A stretch of DNA of 5,150 nucleotides from Acidobacteriaceae bacterium (GCA_025462805.1 JAOAPJ010000162.1:1-5150); one strand, 5' to 3'. Positions 1 to 5,111 are shown, counted from the stretch's first letter. The notes: generated from the sequence alone by a model not told the origin. A program made the numbers and translations.

Positions 1-60
1 TGGCATGCAGCCGGCGAACAAGGCGGCCACTGCAAGGATGGGAACAAACCGCTGTTTCAT
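1..60 (-). CDS. Lipoprotein, N-terminal fragment (runs off left edge)
   Basis: Only the first 20 codons are in the window. They encode a classic lipoprotein signal peptide: a short basic start (Lys2, Arg4), a hydrophobic core and a lipobox LFAGC ending at Cys18, which would be lipidated and become residue 1 of the mature protein. The start is well supported by AAGGAG at 67-72, six bases upstream of the ATG at 60. The protein should be exported by Sec, processed by signal peptidase II and anchored in a membrane. The mature domain lies outside the window, so its function is unknown. It is divergent from the thioredoxin-like gene, and the two share the intergenic region 61-485. Confidence 0.72.
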   Translation of the reverse strand, partial: MKQRFVPILAVAALFAGCMP

Positions 61-66
61 AGACTT

Positions 67-72
67 CTCCTT
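67..72 (-). promoter_or_regulatory. Ribosome binding site of the lipoprotein gene
   Basis: AAGGAG on the minus strand, six bases before the ATG at 60. This spacing is near ideal and is the main support for calling a gene that has only 20 codons in view. Confidence 0.7.
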
Positions 73-356
73 GGGCATAGGCTCCGTGCCAACTCTGCCC
101 ACCTTCTAGGATGTGCGCCGGCGGCCCTTGTTTGTCGATCAGTAAACATTTCCTTCCACCCCGCTCGCCGCCCTCAAGTGCCACGAAGAGCGAGGGTTAT
201 GAGACCACTGCGACGAACAGGGTGATCGAATTGCACCCGCAGTGTCCCCCGGCGAGTGTCCGGCAGGCCAAAAACAGGCTTCAGCCGATTCAGGGCCTTT
301 GCGCGTCTTCTTTGAGCTTCCCGGGGGTTCCTGGGCCCCGGAGCATGGGGGCATGC

Positions 357-370
357 TGTCGCGCGCGACA
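357..370. repeat. Perfect 14-base palindrome TGTCGCGCGCGACA
   Basis: The two halves (TGTCGCG and CGCGACA) are exact reverse complements with no spacer. A TGT-N8-ACA dyad of this size, lying between divergent genes about 115 bases upstream of the thioredoxin-like start, is the shape expected of an operator for a dimeric repressor or activator. I do not recognise a specific regulator. In GC-rich DNA the alternating CG centre is cheap, so chance is a real alternative. Confidence 0.4.
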
Positions 371-428
371 TTACAACGTCCGCTTCCCTTCCTGCGTCGC
401 CTTCATCGTGGGTTGCACAATGCGCGCG

Positions 429-472
429 CCGGACTGTAACTCCGGAGGCAAGCCCGGCGTCCCATGCACGCC
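429..472 (+). promoter_or_regulatory. Two adjacent hairpins in the putative leader of the plus operon
   Basis: Two perfect five-pair stems with seven-base loops lie back to back just before the ribosome binding site: CCGGA/TCCGG around CTGTAAC (429-445), and GGCGT/ACGCC around CCCATGC (456-472). The second ends one base before GGAG of the Shine-Dalgarno sequence (474-477), so folding could affect translation initiation. I recognise no known riboswitch class. The first hairpin resembles a tRNA-Tyr anticodon arm, but no other tRNA element is present. Confidence 0.3.
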
Positions 473-473
473 T

Positions 474-477
474 GGAG
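474..477 (+). promoter_or_regulatory. Ribosome binding site that fixes the start of the thioredoxin-like gene
   Basis: GGAG lies eight bases before the ATG at 486. The residues right after this ATG form a signal peptide, whereas the in-frame upstream extension to 111 looks non-coding. This decides the 486 start over the longer reading frame. Confidence 0.65.
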
Positions 478-485
478 AAAACGAC

Positions 486-980
486 ATGATCCATCACCCG
501 AGAGTAGGACTCGCGGCATGGCTGGGCTGCGTGCTGGCGCTTGCGCCGCTCGCACCCGCGCAGCAACTCAAGCTCAACCCGAACCTCAACTACAACAGCG
601 ACAGCAACGACGGGCCGCTGATCACCGGCGATGATACGGCGGCTGGCATCGTTTCCGGGAAACCCAACTACGTCATCATCTACGGCGAGGGCTGCTATAA
701 CTCGAAGCGTCAGGCGCGCCGGACAGTCGCGCTCGCAAACCGCTACGCAGATCAGGTGAACTTCGTGGTCATCGACCTGGATCGGCCGCAATCGCCCGCG
801 CAGCAGGCGATCGTCCACACCTACTACGGGGGCTCGATCCCCCATCTGATCCTGTTCGACCCAAACGGTAAGCCGCTGTACAACCGTGCCGGAGAGCAGA
901 GCGAAGAGATATTGAGCGGCATCTTGGACAGTGCCCTGAAGCAGGCGGCGGCGCAGGCTCATCCTGAGGAGCGGCACTAG
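486..980 (+). CDS. Exported thioredoxin-fold protein with CxxS active site
   Basis: The 164-residue product starts with a Sec signal peptide: Arg6, a hydrophobic stretch at 8-23, and a likely cut after PLAPA (25). The mature part is about 139 residues, and its C-terminal two thirds read as a thioredoxin fold: a beta strand YVIIYGEG (62-69), active-site Cys70-Tyr-Asn-Ser73-Lys, a helix, strand VNFVVIDLD (91-99), the cis-proline loop SIP119, strand HLILFD and the GKPL turn. The usual CxxC is CxxS, and Cys70 is the only cysteine in the mature protein. Family knowledge says CxxS proteins cannot carry out a normal dithiol cycle. They can form mixed disulfides, act as a monothiol reductant or isomerase, or serve as a sensor or chaperone. 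It is the first gene of an operon with a sigma/anti-sigma pair, five bases before the sigma factor, suggesting co-expression and perhaps a signalling role. Residues 26-58 are Asn/Asp-rich and probably a flexible linker. Fold confidence is good; function is unknown. Confidence 0.8.
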   Translation: MIHHPRVGLAAWLGCVLALAPLAPAQQLKLNPNLNYNSDSNDGPLITGDDTAAGIVSGKPNYVIIYGEGCYNSKRQARRTVALANRYADQVNFVVIDLDRPQSPAQQAIVHTYYGGSIPHLILFDPNGKPLYNRAGEQSEEILSGILDSALKQAAAQAHPEERH

Positions 981-985
981 CCACT

Positions 986-1615
986 ATGTTGCAGGCCCGA
1001 CCAGAAGAACAGGAGTGGATCGCACGCATCTTAAAAGGTGAACGCGACCTGTTCCATGACCTGATCCGGCCCTACGAGCGCACCGTCTATATGACCGCGC
1101 TCTCCGTGGTGCGCCAGCCGACTGAAGCAGAGGACGTGGCGCAGGAGGCGGTTCTCAAGGCCTATCGCGGGCTGGCCAGCTTTCGCGGCGACGCCAAGTT
1201 CAGCAGTTGGCTGATTAGCATCACCCTTAATGAGGCGCGCAGCCGTCTGCGCAAGAGCGCGAGGGTCACCGTCGAATCGCTGGATGACACTGGGCAGGAG
1301 GGGGACTACACGCCATTCCTCGTCGCCGACTGGCGGGAGATCCCCAGCGAGACGCTGGAGCGCGAGGAATTGACGGAGCAGATCGAGCGCGCCATCACGA
1401 ACCTGCCACCCACCTACCGCGAGGTCTTCCTGCTGCGCGACAAAGAGGAGATGTCGATCGAAGAGATTGCGCAGACGGTAGGGATCACGGCGAATCTGGC
1501 AAAGGTGCGACTCTTCCGCGCGCGCTTGTTGCTGCAGAAGCGGCTCGCGCCATATCTGAAGCGAGAACTGCCGGAGCGCCGCCGCTGGTTTTCCTGGATG
1601 GGAGGAAGGGCATGA
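986..1615 (+). CDS. ECF-family RNA polymerase sigma factor (sigma-70 regions 2 and 4)
   Basis: The 209-residue protein has the two-domain layout of group 4 (ECF) sigma factors, at their usual length. Region 2 spans about 22-92: the helix around EAEDVAQEAVLKAY (47-60), the aromatic FRGDAKFSSWL stretch (66-76) used in promoter melting and -10 contact, and NEARSRLRK (82-90). Region 4 spans about 130-187: ITNLPPTYREVFLLRDKEEM, then the helix-turn-helix SIEEIAQTVGITANLAKVRLFRARLLLQKRL, which would read the -35 element. Between them is an acidic linker (97-127). A GAGGAG at 966-971, inside the previous gene, is 14 bases from the ATG, which is rather far; coupling to the upstream gene is likely. Its stop overlaps the start of the zinc anti-sigma gene (ATGA), the classic arrangement for a sigma factor held inactive by its partner. 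The regulon is unknown. The exact ECF subgroup cannot be assigned by eye. Confidence 0.93.
   Translation: MLQARPEEQEWIARILKGERDLFHDLIRPYERTVYMTALSVVRQPTEAEDVAQEAVLKAYRGLASFRGDAKFSSWLISITLNEARSRLRKSARVTVESLDDTGQEGDYTPFLVADWREIPSETLEREELTEQIERAITNLPPTYREVFLLRDKEEMSIEEIAQTVGITANLAKVRLFRARLLLQKRLAPYLKRELPERRRWFSWMGGRA
1601..1605 (+). promoter_or_regulatory. Ribosome binding site of the anti-sigma gene
   Basis: GGAGG, six bases before the ATG at 1612 and inside the sigma factor's last codons. It is much better placed than the sigma factor's own site, suggesting efficient or excess synthesis of the inhibitor relative to the sigma factor. Confidence 0.65.
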
Positions 1616-1881
1616 AACTCGATTGCAAACACGTCTGGCCTTATCTCTCAGACTACATCGACGACACCGTCTCATTCGACGAACGCCACGCGATCGAACA
1701 GCACCTGGAGCACTGCGAGATCTGCTCGGCCATTCTGGATTCGGTGCACAACATCCTGGTCCTCACGGCAGACGATCGCGTCTTCCATCTGCCCGTCGGC
1801 TATAGCGAGCGGCTGCACGATCGTTTGCGCGAGGAACTCTCGAGGCTGGGTCCGCCGGACGCCCCCGAAGCTCTTTCGTAG
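1612..1881 (+). CDS. Soluble zinc-binding anti-sigma factor (ZAS / zf-HC2 type)
   Basis: The 89-residue protein carries the ZAS signature Hx3Cx2C at His31, Cys35 and Cys38. Cys5 lies 26 residues before His31, the spacing of the fourth zinc ligand in RsrA. It therefore probably binds one zinc through Cys5, His31, Cys35 and Cys38 and wraps around the preceding ECF sigma factor to block core polymerase binding. There is no membrane segment, so it is cytoplasmic and must sense an intracellular signal or a partner, unlike membrane-bound anti-sigma factors that sense the envelope. In RsrA the zinc cysteines form a disulfide on oxidation and release the sigma factor. Other ZAS proteins keep the zinc but are not redox-sensitive, so thiol sensing is an inference. 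Residues 60-89 form a charged helix that could contact the sigma factor. The gene overlaps the sigma gene by four bases. Confidence 0.88.
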   Translation: MKLDCKHVWPYLSDYIDDTVSFDERHAIEQHLEHCEICSAILDSVHNILVLTADDRVFHLPVGYSERLHDRLREELSRLGPPDAPEALS

Positions 1882-1889
1882 AGCGATCT

Positions 1890-1904
1890 AGCCGCAGCCC
1901 GGCT
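1890..1904. terminator. Possible short stem-loop between convergent operons
   Basis: AGCCG and CGGCT pair around the loop CAGCC in the 24-base gap between the tail-to-tail stops at 1881 and 1906. It could slow transcription from both sides. The stem is only five pairs and no run of T follows on either strand, so this is not a convincing intrinsic terminator. No other terminator was seen here, which leaves room for antisense read-through. Confidence 0.28.
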
Positions 1905-1905
1905 G

Positions 1906-2409
1906 TTATGAGTGATGCGGATGATGAATCATCCCATGGGTGATCCACTCTGCTGCGAGGAACACGAAGGTCAGCAGCGCCAGCGCCATCTGCAACCGTT
2001 CGCTGCGCAGCTTGCTCGGGGGTAGCGGCCGGATGCGCCACTGCGCCGCCGGCCGCGCACGCAGCCGCCGCACATGCCAGATCACGAACAGGTTCAGCGA
2101 CGCCCCGAACGCCGCCACCAGCATGATGGGAATGCGGATCCAGTCCGCGTGCCAGCCGGTGGCCGGCGCATCGGTGCCCGAGACAGCAATCGCCAGCGCG
2201 CTGAATCCAATCAGCACGCGCACAGCACTCACCGCGATCACCGCCGGACACAGCGCCTGCAGGATGGCGAACAGCAATGTCGAAAGCCCAAGGAAACGCC
2301 AGCCCGCGATCCGGCTGCTCAGGCTCCGCCTGATCTTCGGAAGCTCCGGCTCTTCGATCACCGGTGTTTCCGGCTCTTTTTTAGTGTCCGGCGTCGTAAT
2401 CGTAATCAT
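1906..2409 (-). CDS. Small four-helix membrane protein with His-rich C-terminus, unknown function
   Basis: I do not recognise the family. The 167-residue product has a Pro/Glu-rich cytoplasmic-looking N-terminus (7-25), a basic stretch (25-38) and about four membrane helices: 39-58, 60-77, 91-112 and 139-157. It ends in a polar tail with five histidines (158, 162, 163, 165, 166). Other histidines lie near helix ends (His87 in GWHADW, His112 in VIWHVRR). Such positions could bind heme or metal, but no known motif supports this. The start codon lies 26 bases inside the end of the molybdopterin gene (29 shared bases counting the stop codon), so the two must be co-transcribed and probably translationally coupled. 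GGAG is only one base from this ATG, unusually close; a GTG at Val17 is an alternative start. The context suggests an assembly or electron-transfer partner of the Mo/cytochrome unit. Confidence 0.75.
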   Translation of the reverse strand: MITITTPDTKKEPETPVIEEPELPKIRRSLSSRIAGWRFLGLSTLLFAILQALCPAVIAVSAVRVLIGFSALAIAVSGTDAPATGWHADWIRIPIMLVAAFGASLNLFVIWHVRRLRARPAAQWRIRPLPPSKLRSERLQMALALLTFVFLAAEWITHGMIHHPHHS

Positions 2410-3367
2410 TCTCCGCCCAATAATCGCGCGGGCGTCTGTCAGTGTAGCTGATACTGCCGATCTGCTTCAGATGCTTGATGCCGTACTTCAGCGGCGTGAC
2501 CAGGCGCAGCGGCGCGCCGTGCTCGCGTGAGAGGGGCTGACCGTTTATCTCATAGCAGAGCAGCGTCTGCGGGTGCAGCGCGTCTTCCATGTAGAGGCCG
2601 ACGTAGTACTGGCGGTCCGGTGTCTCGAAGCCAACGTAGCCGGGCAGCCGGCCGCTTGCGCCGCGTGCTGGCGGGTAGGCATGCATGAAGTCGCTCATGC
2701 GCGCGCCGCCCCAAAGCACGATCTCGCTCCAGCCTTCGATGCACTTTAGCTGCGTCACCATCTCGACCTTGGGCAGCGCACGGATTGCATCCATCGTCAG
2801 CAGCAGCCCAGGCTCCGAACCACTCGGCTTGCCATTGGCCCGATCCAGATTTCCATCGCCGTCTACATACGTGTCGAGCGTGTCATCCTGCGCCATCAGC
2901 ACGGGATCGTCGGCGTACTTCCATGTGTTTACATCAGCCACGTACCCGGGCGAGTCTTCCGCATGCGCCAGGTTCTTCACCTGCAGCCGCCAGCGGTCCA
3001 GGCGGAGCGCGGGGTCGAGTCCAATGACGCCATTCACCCGCAGGTCTTGCACAGCACGAGCCTTCGCGAAGGTGGGGGCCAGCGCGCGATCGCCCAGCAA
3101 CGAACGAGAGACGGCCGCGTTGAACTCGAAGCCCTTACGCAACGGTCCGGGGAGACCGTCAACCTGCGGCCGGGTCAGGATCCAGCGCCAGGCGCCAGCC
3201 AGGCCAGCCGCGCCCAGCGCCCCGACGAGGAAGCTGCGCCGCGTACGCCGGCGTCCCTGCGCGCGCACCGCATCTTCGTCCTGCGAGGCGTCTTCTCTCT
3301 GCATCGTCGCCTGGTCGGACAACTCCTCCGCGGGGTTGGGCGGCACAATCTTGACCTCATCGCTCAT
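2381..3367 (-). CDS. Tat-exported molybdopterin-dependent oxidoreductase, sulfite oxidase family
   Basis: The 328-residue protein has a long hydrophilic N-terminus, then a twin-arginine signal TRRSFL (Arg43-Arg44) with hydrophobic core 47-60, so it is exported folded with its cofactor. The core matches the sulfite oxidase fold of the YedY/MsrP type: RVNGVIGLDPALRLDRWRLQV (110-130) and LKCIEGWSEIVLWGGARMSDFM (207-228), where Cys209 should be the single cysteine ligand of molybdenum. Next come GYVGFETPD, YYVGLYMEDALHPQTLLCYEING and HGAPLRLVTPLKYGIKHLKQI (283-303), typical of the C-terminal part of this domain. There is no C-terminal dimerisation domain as in true sulfite oxidases, in keeping with the short MsrP-like class. 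An Asp/Gly-rich loop at about 161-185 looks like an insertion. The start overlaps the cytochrome gene stop (ATGA), and the cytochrome is the likely electron partner. The substrate is unknown; oxidised methionine, another S- or N-oxide, or sulfite are possible. Confidence 0.9.
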   Translation of the reverse strand: MSDEVKIVPPNPAEELSDQATMQREDASQDEDAVRAQGRRRTRRSFLVGALGAAGLAGAWRWILTRPQVDGLPGPLRKGFEFNAAVSRSLLGDRALAPTFAKARAVQDLRVNGVIGLDPALRLDRWRLQVKNLAHAEDSPGYVADVNTWKYADDPVLMAQDDTLDTYVDGDGNLDRANGKPSGSEPGLLLTMDAIRALPKVEMVTQLKCIEGWSEIVLWGGARMSDFMHAYPPARGASGRLPGYVGFETPDRQYYVGLYMEDALHPQTLLCYEINGQPLSREHGAPLRLVTPLKYGIKHLKQIGSISYTDRRPRDYWAENDYDYDAGH

Positions 3368-4233
3368 GGCTGCTCTCGCTTCGGGACAGCGGATTCCTGC
3401 ACCAGCTCAAATCCGGCAACCATGGCCCGGAAGTCGTTCCAGCCGGCGATCGCCACCTGCGCCACGTGGACGACGAAAAACACGACGTAGCCCATGGTCA
3501 GCCAGAAATGTAGCCAGCGCGCCATCTCGTAGCCGCCCAGCAGCGTCGTGAGCCAGTGCAGCTGCACCGGCTTGTAGATGGCGAGCCCGGTGATGACAGA
3601 GCCAGCCCCCGCCAGGACAATCAGCGTGTACGCAATCTGCTGCGCCGCGTTGTACTTGCCTTGCGTCGGCATCTCGCGCCGCAGATGCAGATCATGCAGC
3701 ACCACGTGCCACGCATCGCGCAGAGCTCCACGGCCGGGCAGCAGATCCCGCCAGGCACCCGAGACCAGTGTGTAGATCACGTAGGCCACGCCGTTGAGCG
3801 TGAAGAACCACATCAGAAAGAAGTGCCAGCTCAGCCCCTTTGCCAGCGAGAAGGTGAGGCCGAGCTTCTCGTAGAAGCCGTTCGGAAACAGCCGGAAGAG
3901 CGTCCAGCCGCCGATGCCGACACGGTAGACACGGTGCGGGTAAAGATACGCCGCGTCCGAGTCGGCCCAATAGATCATGAGTCCGCTCCAAATCATCAGC
4001 GCGAGCACCGGGAAGTTCAGCCAGTGCATCCACCTTGCGGCTGCCGGATGCTTCTCACGCAGCGTAAGGACCGGAGCTGCAGGCTGCGGCGGTGCCGCTT
4101 CGTCGGATACGGCATCCGAAGGCGCGGCGGAATGCGTAGCCGTGGTCAGAGCAGGCCCTGCCTCATCGGGATTAGGCTCAGCACTCGCCGCTGAAACCGG
4201 CGGAGCTGGCTCGGGAATGGGGGGCTCTGGCAT
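3364..4233 (-). CDS. Four-helix b-type cytochrome membrane subunit (Ni-hydrogenase/b561-like)
   Basis: The 289-residue protein is an integral membrane cytochrome of the family serving Ni-hydrogenases, formate dehydrogenases and related enzymes. After a Pro/Ala/Glu-rich N-terminus (about 1-55) come RWMHWLNF at the entry of helix 1 (72-89), helix 2 starting at WHFF (136-158), helix 3 (198-220) and helix 4 (242-263). Candidate heme ligands are His70, His137, His242 and His256. A loop of about 45 residues separates helices 1 and 2. It should exchange electrons between quinone and the Tat-exported molybdopterin subunit encoded next, whose start overlaps its stop by four bases. This replaces the six-helix YedZ/MsrQ partner of classical systems. 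I chose the ATG at 4233 because GGAGAGG lies 11 bases upstream; a GTG at 4275 would add 14 residues but lacks a ribosome binding site. Confidence 0.87.
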   Translation of the reverse strand: MPEPPIPEPAPPVSAASAEPNPDEAGPALTTATHSAAPSDAVSDEAAPPQPAAPVLTLREKHPAAARWMHWLNFPVLALMIWSGLMIYWADSDAAYLYPHRVYRVGIGGWTLFRLFPNGFYEKLGLTFSLAKGLSWHFFLMWFFTLNGVAYVIYTLVSGAWRDLLPGRGALRDAWHVVLHDLHLRREMPTQGKYNAAQQIAYTLIVLAGAGSVITGLAIYKPVQLHWLTTLLGGYEMARWLHFWLTMGYVVFFVVHVAQVAIAGWNDFRAMVAGFELVQESAVPKREQP

Positions 4234-4244
4234 TGGACTACTTG

Positions 4245-4251
4245 CCTCTCC
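4245..4251 (-). promoter_or_regulatory. Ribosome binding site supporting the 4233 start of the cytochrome gene
   Basis: GGAGAGG on the minus strand, 11 bases before the ATG at 4233. The alternative GTG at 4275 has no recognisable site in the 15 bases between it and the rhomboid-like gene's stop at 4291. The site favours the shorter protein. Confidence 0.5.
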
Positions 4252-4290
4252 GAATCCGACGCTGGAGCCGGACACCGGTTACAGGTCGGC

Positions 4291-5100
4291 CTAGTGCATC
4301 CGGCGGCGGTCGTCCGGGTCCACGTAACGGCCTTCCTTGTCGAAGTGCACCTCGCGCCCCTGCTTGCCCATATAAACCTGGAACTTGCGTGCCGCGCGCG
4401 CCCGCTTCCAGCGGTAGTAGCCGTTGCGCACGCTGTAGAAGCTCTCGCTGGCGGCGAAGCCATAGCCACGCCGGGGCGCAAACTTTGCGTAAAGATAGCC
4501 GCCCAGGCCGCCGCCCAGGTACGCAACCTCCGCCAACGCATTACCGCCGCCGATCAGCATGACAAACGCGATCAGCATCAGGATGATTGCCAGGTACTTC
4601 GCCTTGATGCCGAAGGGCAGGGGCAGCATGTAGAACTGCTGATCTCCATAGAGAACCGCGAAGCACGCCAGCAGCCCAAACAACGCCGCGTTCGCGCCGG
4701 TGATTGTCGAGCCCGGCGACATGTGCAGAAAACCGGTGAAGGACAGGCCGGTAGCCAGAACGCCGCCGAGCAGCGTTGAGATGAGATACGTCTCCAGCAG
4801 GAACCGGCTGCCCCGCAGGTCCTCCAGGTAGAAGCCCATGAACCACAAGGACAGCATGGAGAAGAGCACACTCAGCAGCGACAGATCCGGCACGAACCCG
4901 AAGGTCAGCGGCTGCCAGACAAAGAGGGCATGCACCACCGCATTCGGTGTCAGCATCAACAGTGCCGGGATCACCGCCAGCGGGTGGACCAGATGACTCA
5001 GCAGCGACGCCGCGAACACCGCGAGGTTGACGAGGATCAGATTCTTCGTCATGCCCGCGAAGGGCGGGAACGACAAGGTCAGCGGGCGAGAGCCAGGCAT
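4291..5100 (-). CDS. Rhomboid-family membrane protein, predicted catalytically inactive
   Basis: The 269-residue protein has the six-helix rhomboid layout: about 19-38, 73-92, 100-122, 133-152, 168-184 and 188-207. A soluble, strongly basic C-terminal tail follows (210-269, rich in Arg, Lys and Tyr). Helix 4 carries ITGANAALFGLLA where active rhomboids have GxSG: the serine position is Asn137. Helix 6 has EVAYLGGGLGG where active enzymes have AHxxG: the histidine position is Tyr194. The helix-2 His and Asn that build the oxyanion hole also appear absent (SVLFSMLSLWFMG, 77-89). It should therefore not cleave proteins. Inactive rhomboid relatives (iRhoms, derlins) bind membrane clients and steer their trafficking or degradation, and a similar chaperone-like role is conceivable here. 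It is the first complete gene of the minus operon, upstream of the cytochrome b gene. A GA-rich ribosome binding site lies at 5112-5122. Confidence 0.85.
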   Translation of the reverse strand: MPGSRPLTLSFPPFAGMTKNLILVNLAVFAASLLSHLVHPLAVIPALLMLTPNAVVHALFVWQPLTFGFVPDLSLLSVLFSMLSLWFMGFYLEDLRGSRFLLETYLISTLLGGVLATGLSFTGFLHMSPGSTITGANAALFGLLACFAVLYGDQQFYMLPLPFGIKAKYLAIILMLIAFVMLIGGGNALAEVAYLGGGLGGYLYAKFAPRRGYGFAASESFYSVRNGYYRWKRARAARKFQVYMGKQGREVHFDKEGRYVDPDDRRRMH

Positions 5101-5111
5101 GGAACCATTAT

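Larger units (their letters stand above)
61..485. other. Divergent intergenic region with clustered inverted repeats
   Basis: This 425-base stretch separates two divergent genes and must hold both promoters. The plus frame is open from 111 into the thioredoxin-like gene, but the translation of 111-485 is Pro/Arg/Cys-rich with no protein-like pattern, so I treat it as non-coding. Visible structure: a hairpin at 316-344 (CCGGGG/CCCCGG core, nine-base loop), a five-pair hairpin at 343-356, a 14-base palindrome at 357-370, and two further five-pair, seven-base-loop hairpins at 429-445 and 456-472. A weak sigma-70-like promoter can be proposed for the plus operon (TTGCAC at 413-418, 16 bases, TGTAAC at 435-440), matching consensus poorly. 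No ECF-type promoter (GGAAC, about 16-17 bases, then GTC) was found by eye. No promoter could be assigned to the lipoprotein gene. Confidence 0.6.

Noticed and set aside
320..345. Intrinsic terminator for the lipoprotein or plus-strand transcript
   Set aside because: The stem is strong but no T-run follows on either strand, and it lies upstream of both divergent genes rather than at a gene end.
111..485. In-frame upstream extension of the thioredoxin-like gene to an ATG at 111
   Set aside because: Its translation looks random (Pro/Arg/Cys-rich), it would bury the signal peptide in mid-protein, and a good ribosome binding site marks 486.
405..485. tRNA-Tyr gene suggested by the GTA anticodon-like arm
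   Set aside because: No D-arm, no TTCRA T-loop, no acceptor stem and no CCA-side pairing; only one arm matches.
174..977. Long minus-strand reading frame opposite the thioredoxin-like gene (267 codons)
   Set aside because: The translation is Arg/Val/Asp-rich without domain patterns and overlaps a well-supported plus-strand gene; typical of an antisense frame in GC-rich DNA.
1031..1675. Minus-strand frame opposite the sigma factor
   Set aside because: It is the shadow of a clear ECF sigma factor, with no recognisable motif or ribosome binding site.
3556..4194. Plus-strand frame opposite the cytochrome b gene (212 codons)
   Set aside because: The product is full of Arg, Gln and His, with no domain pattern; the minus-strand gene has heme and helix motifs and operon overlaps.
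4291..5100. Active rhomboid intramembrane serine protease
   Set aside because: The serine and histidine positions are Asn137 and Tyr194, and no alternative GxSG or AHxxG motif exists in the protein.
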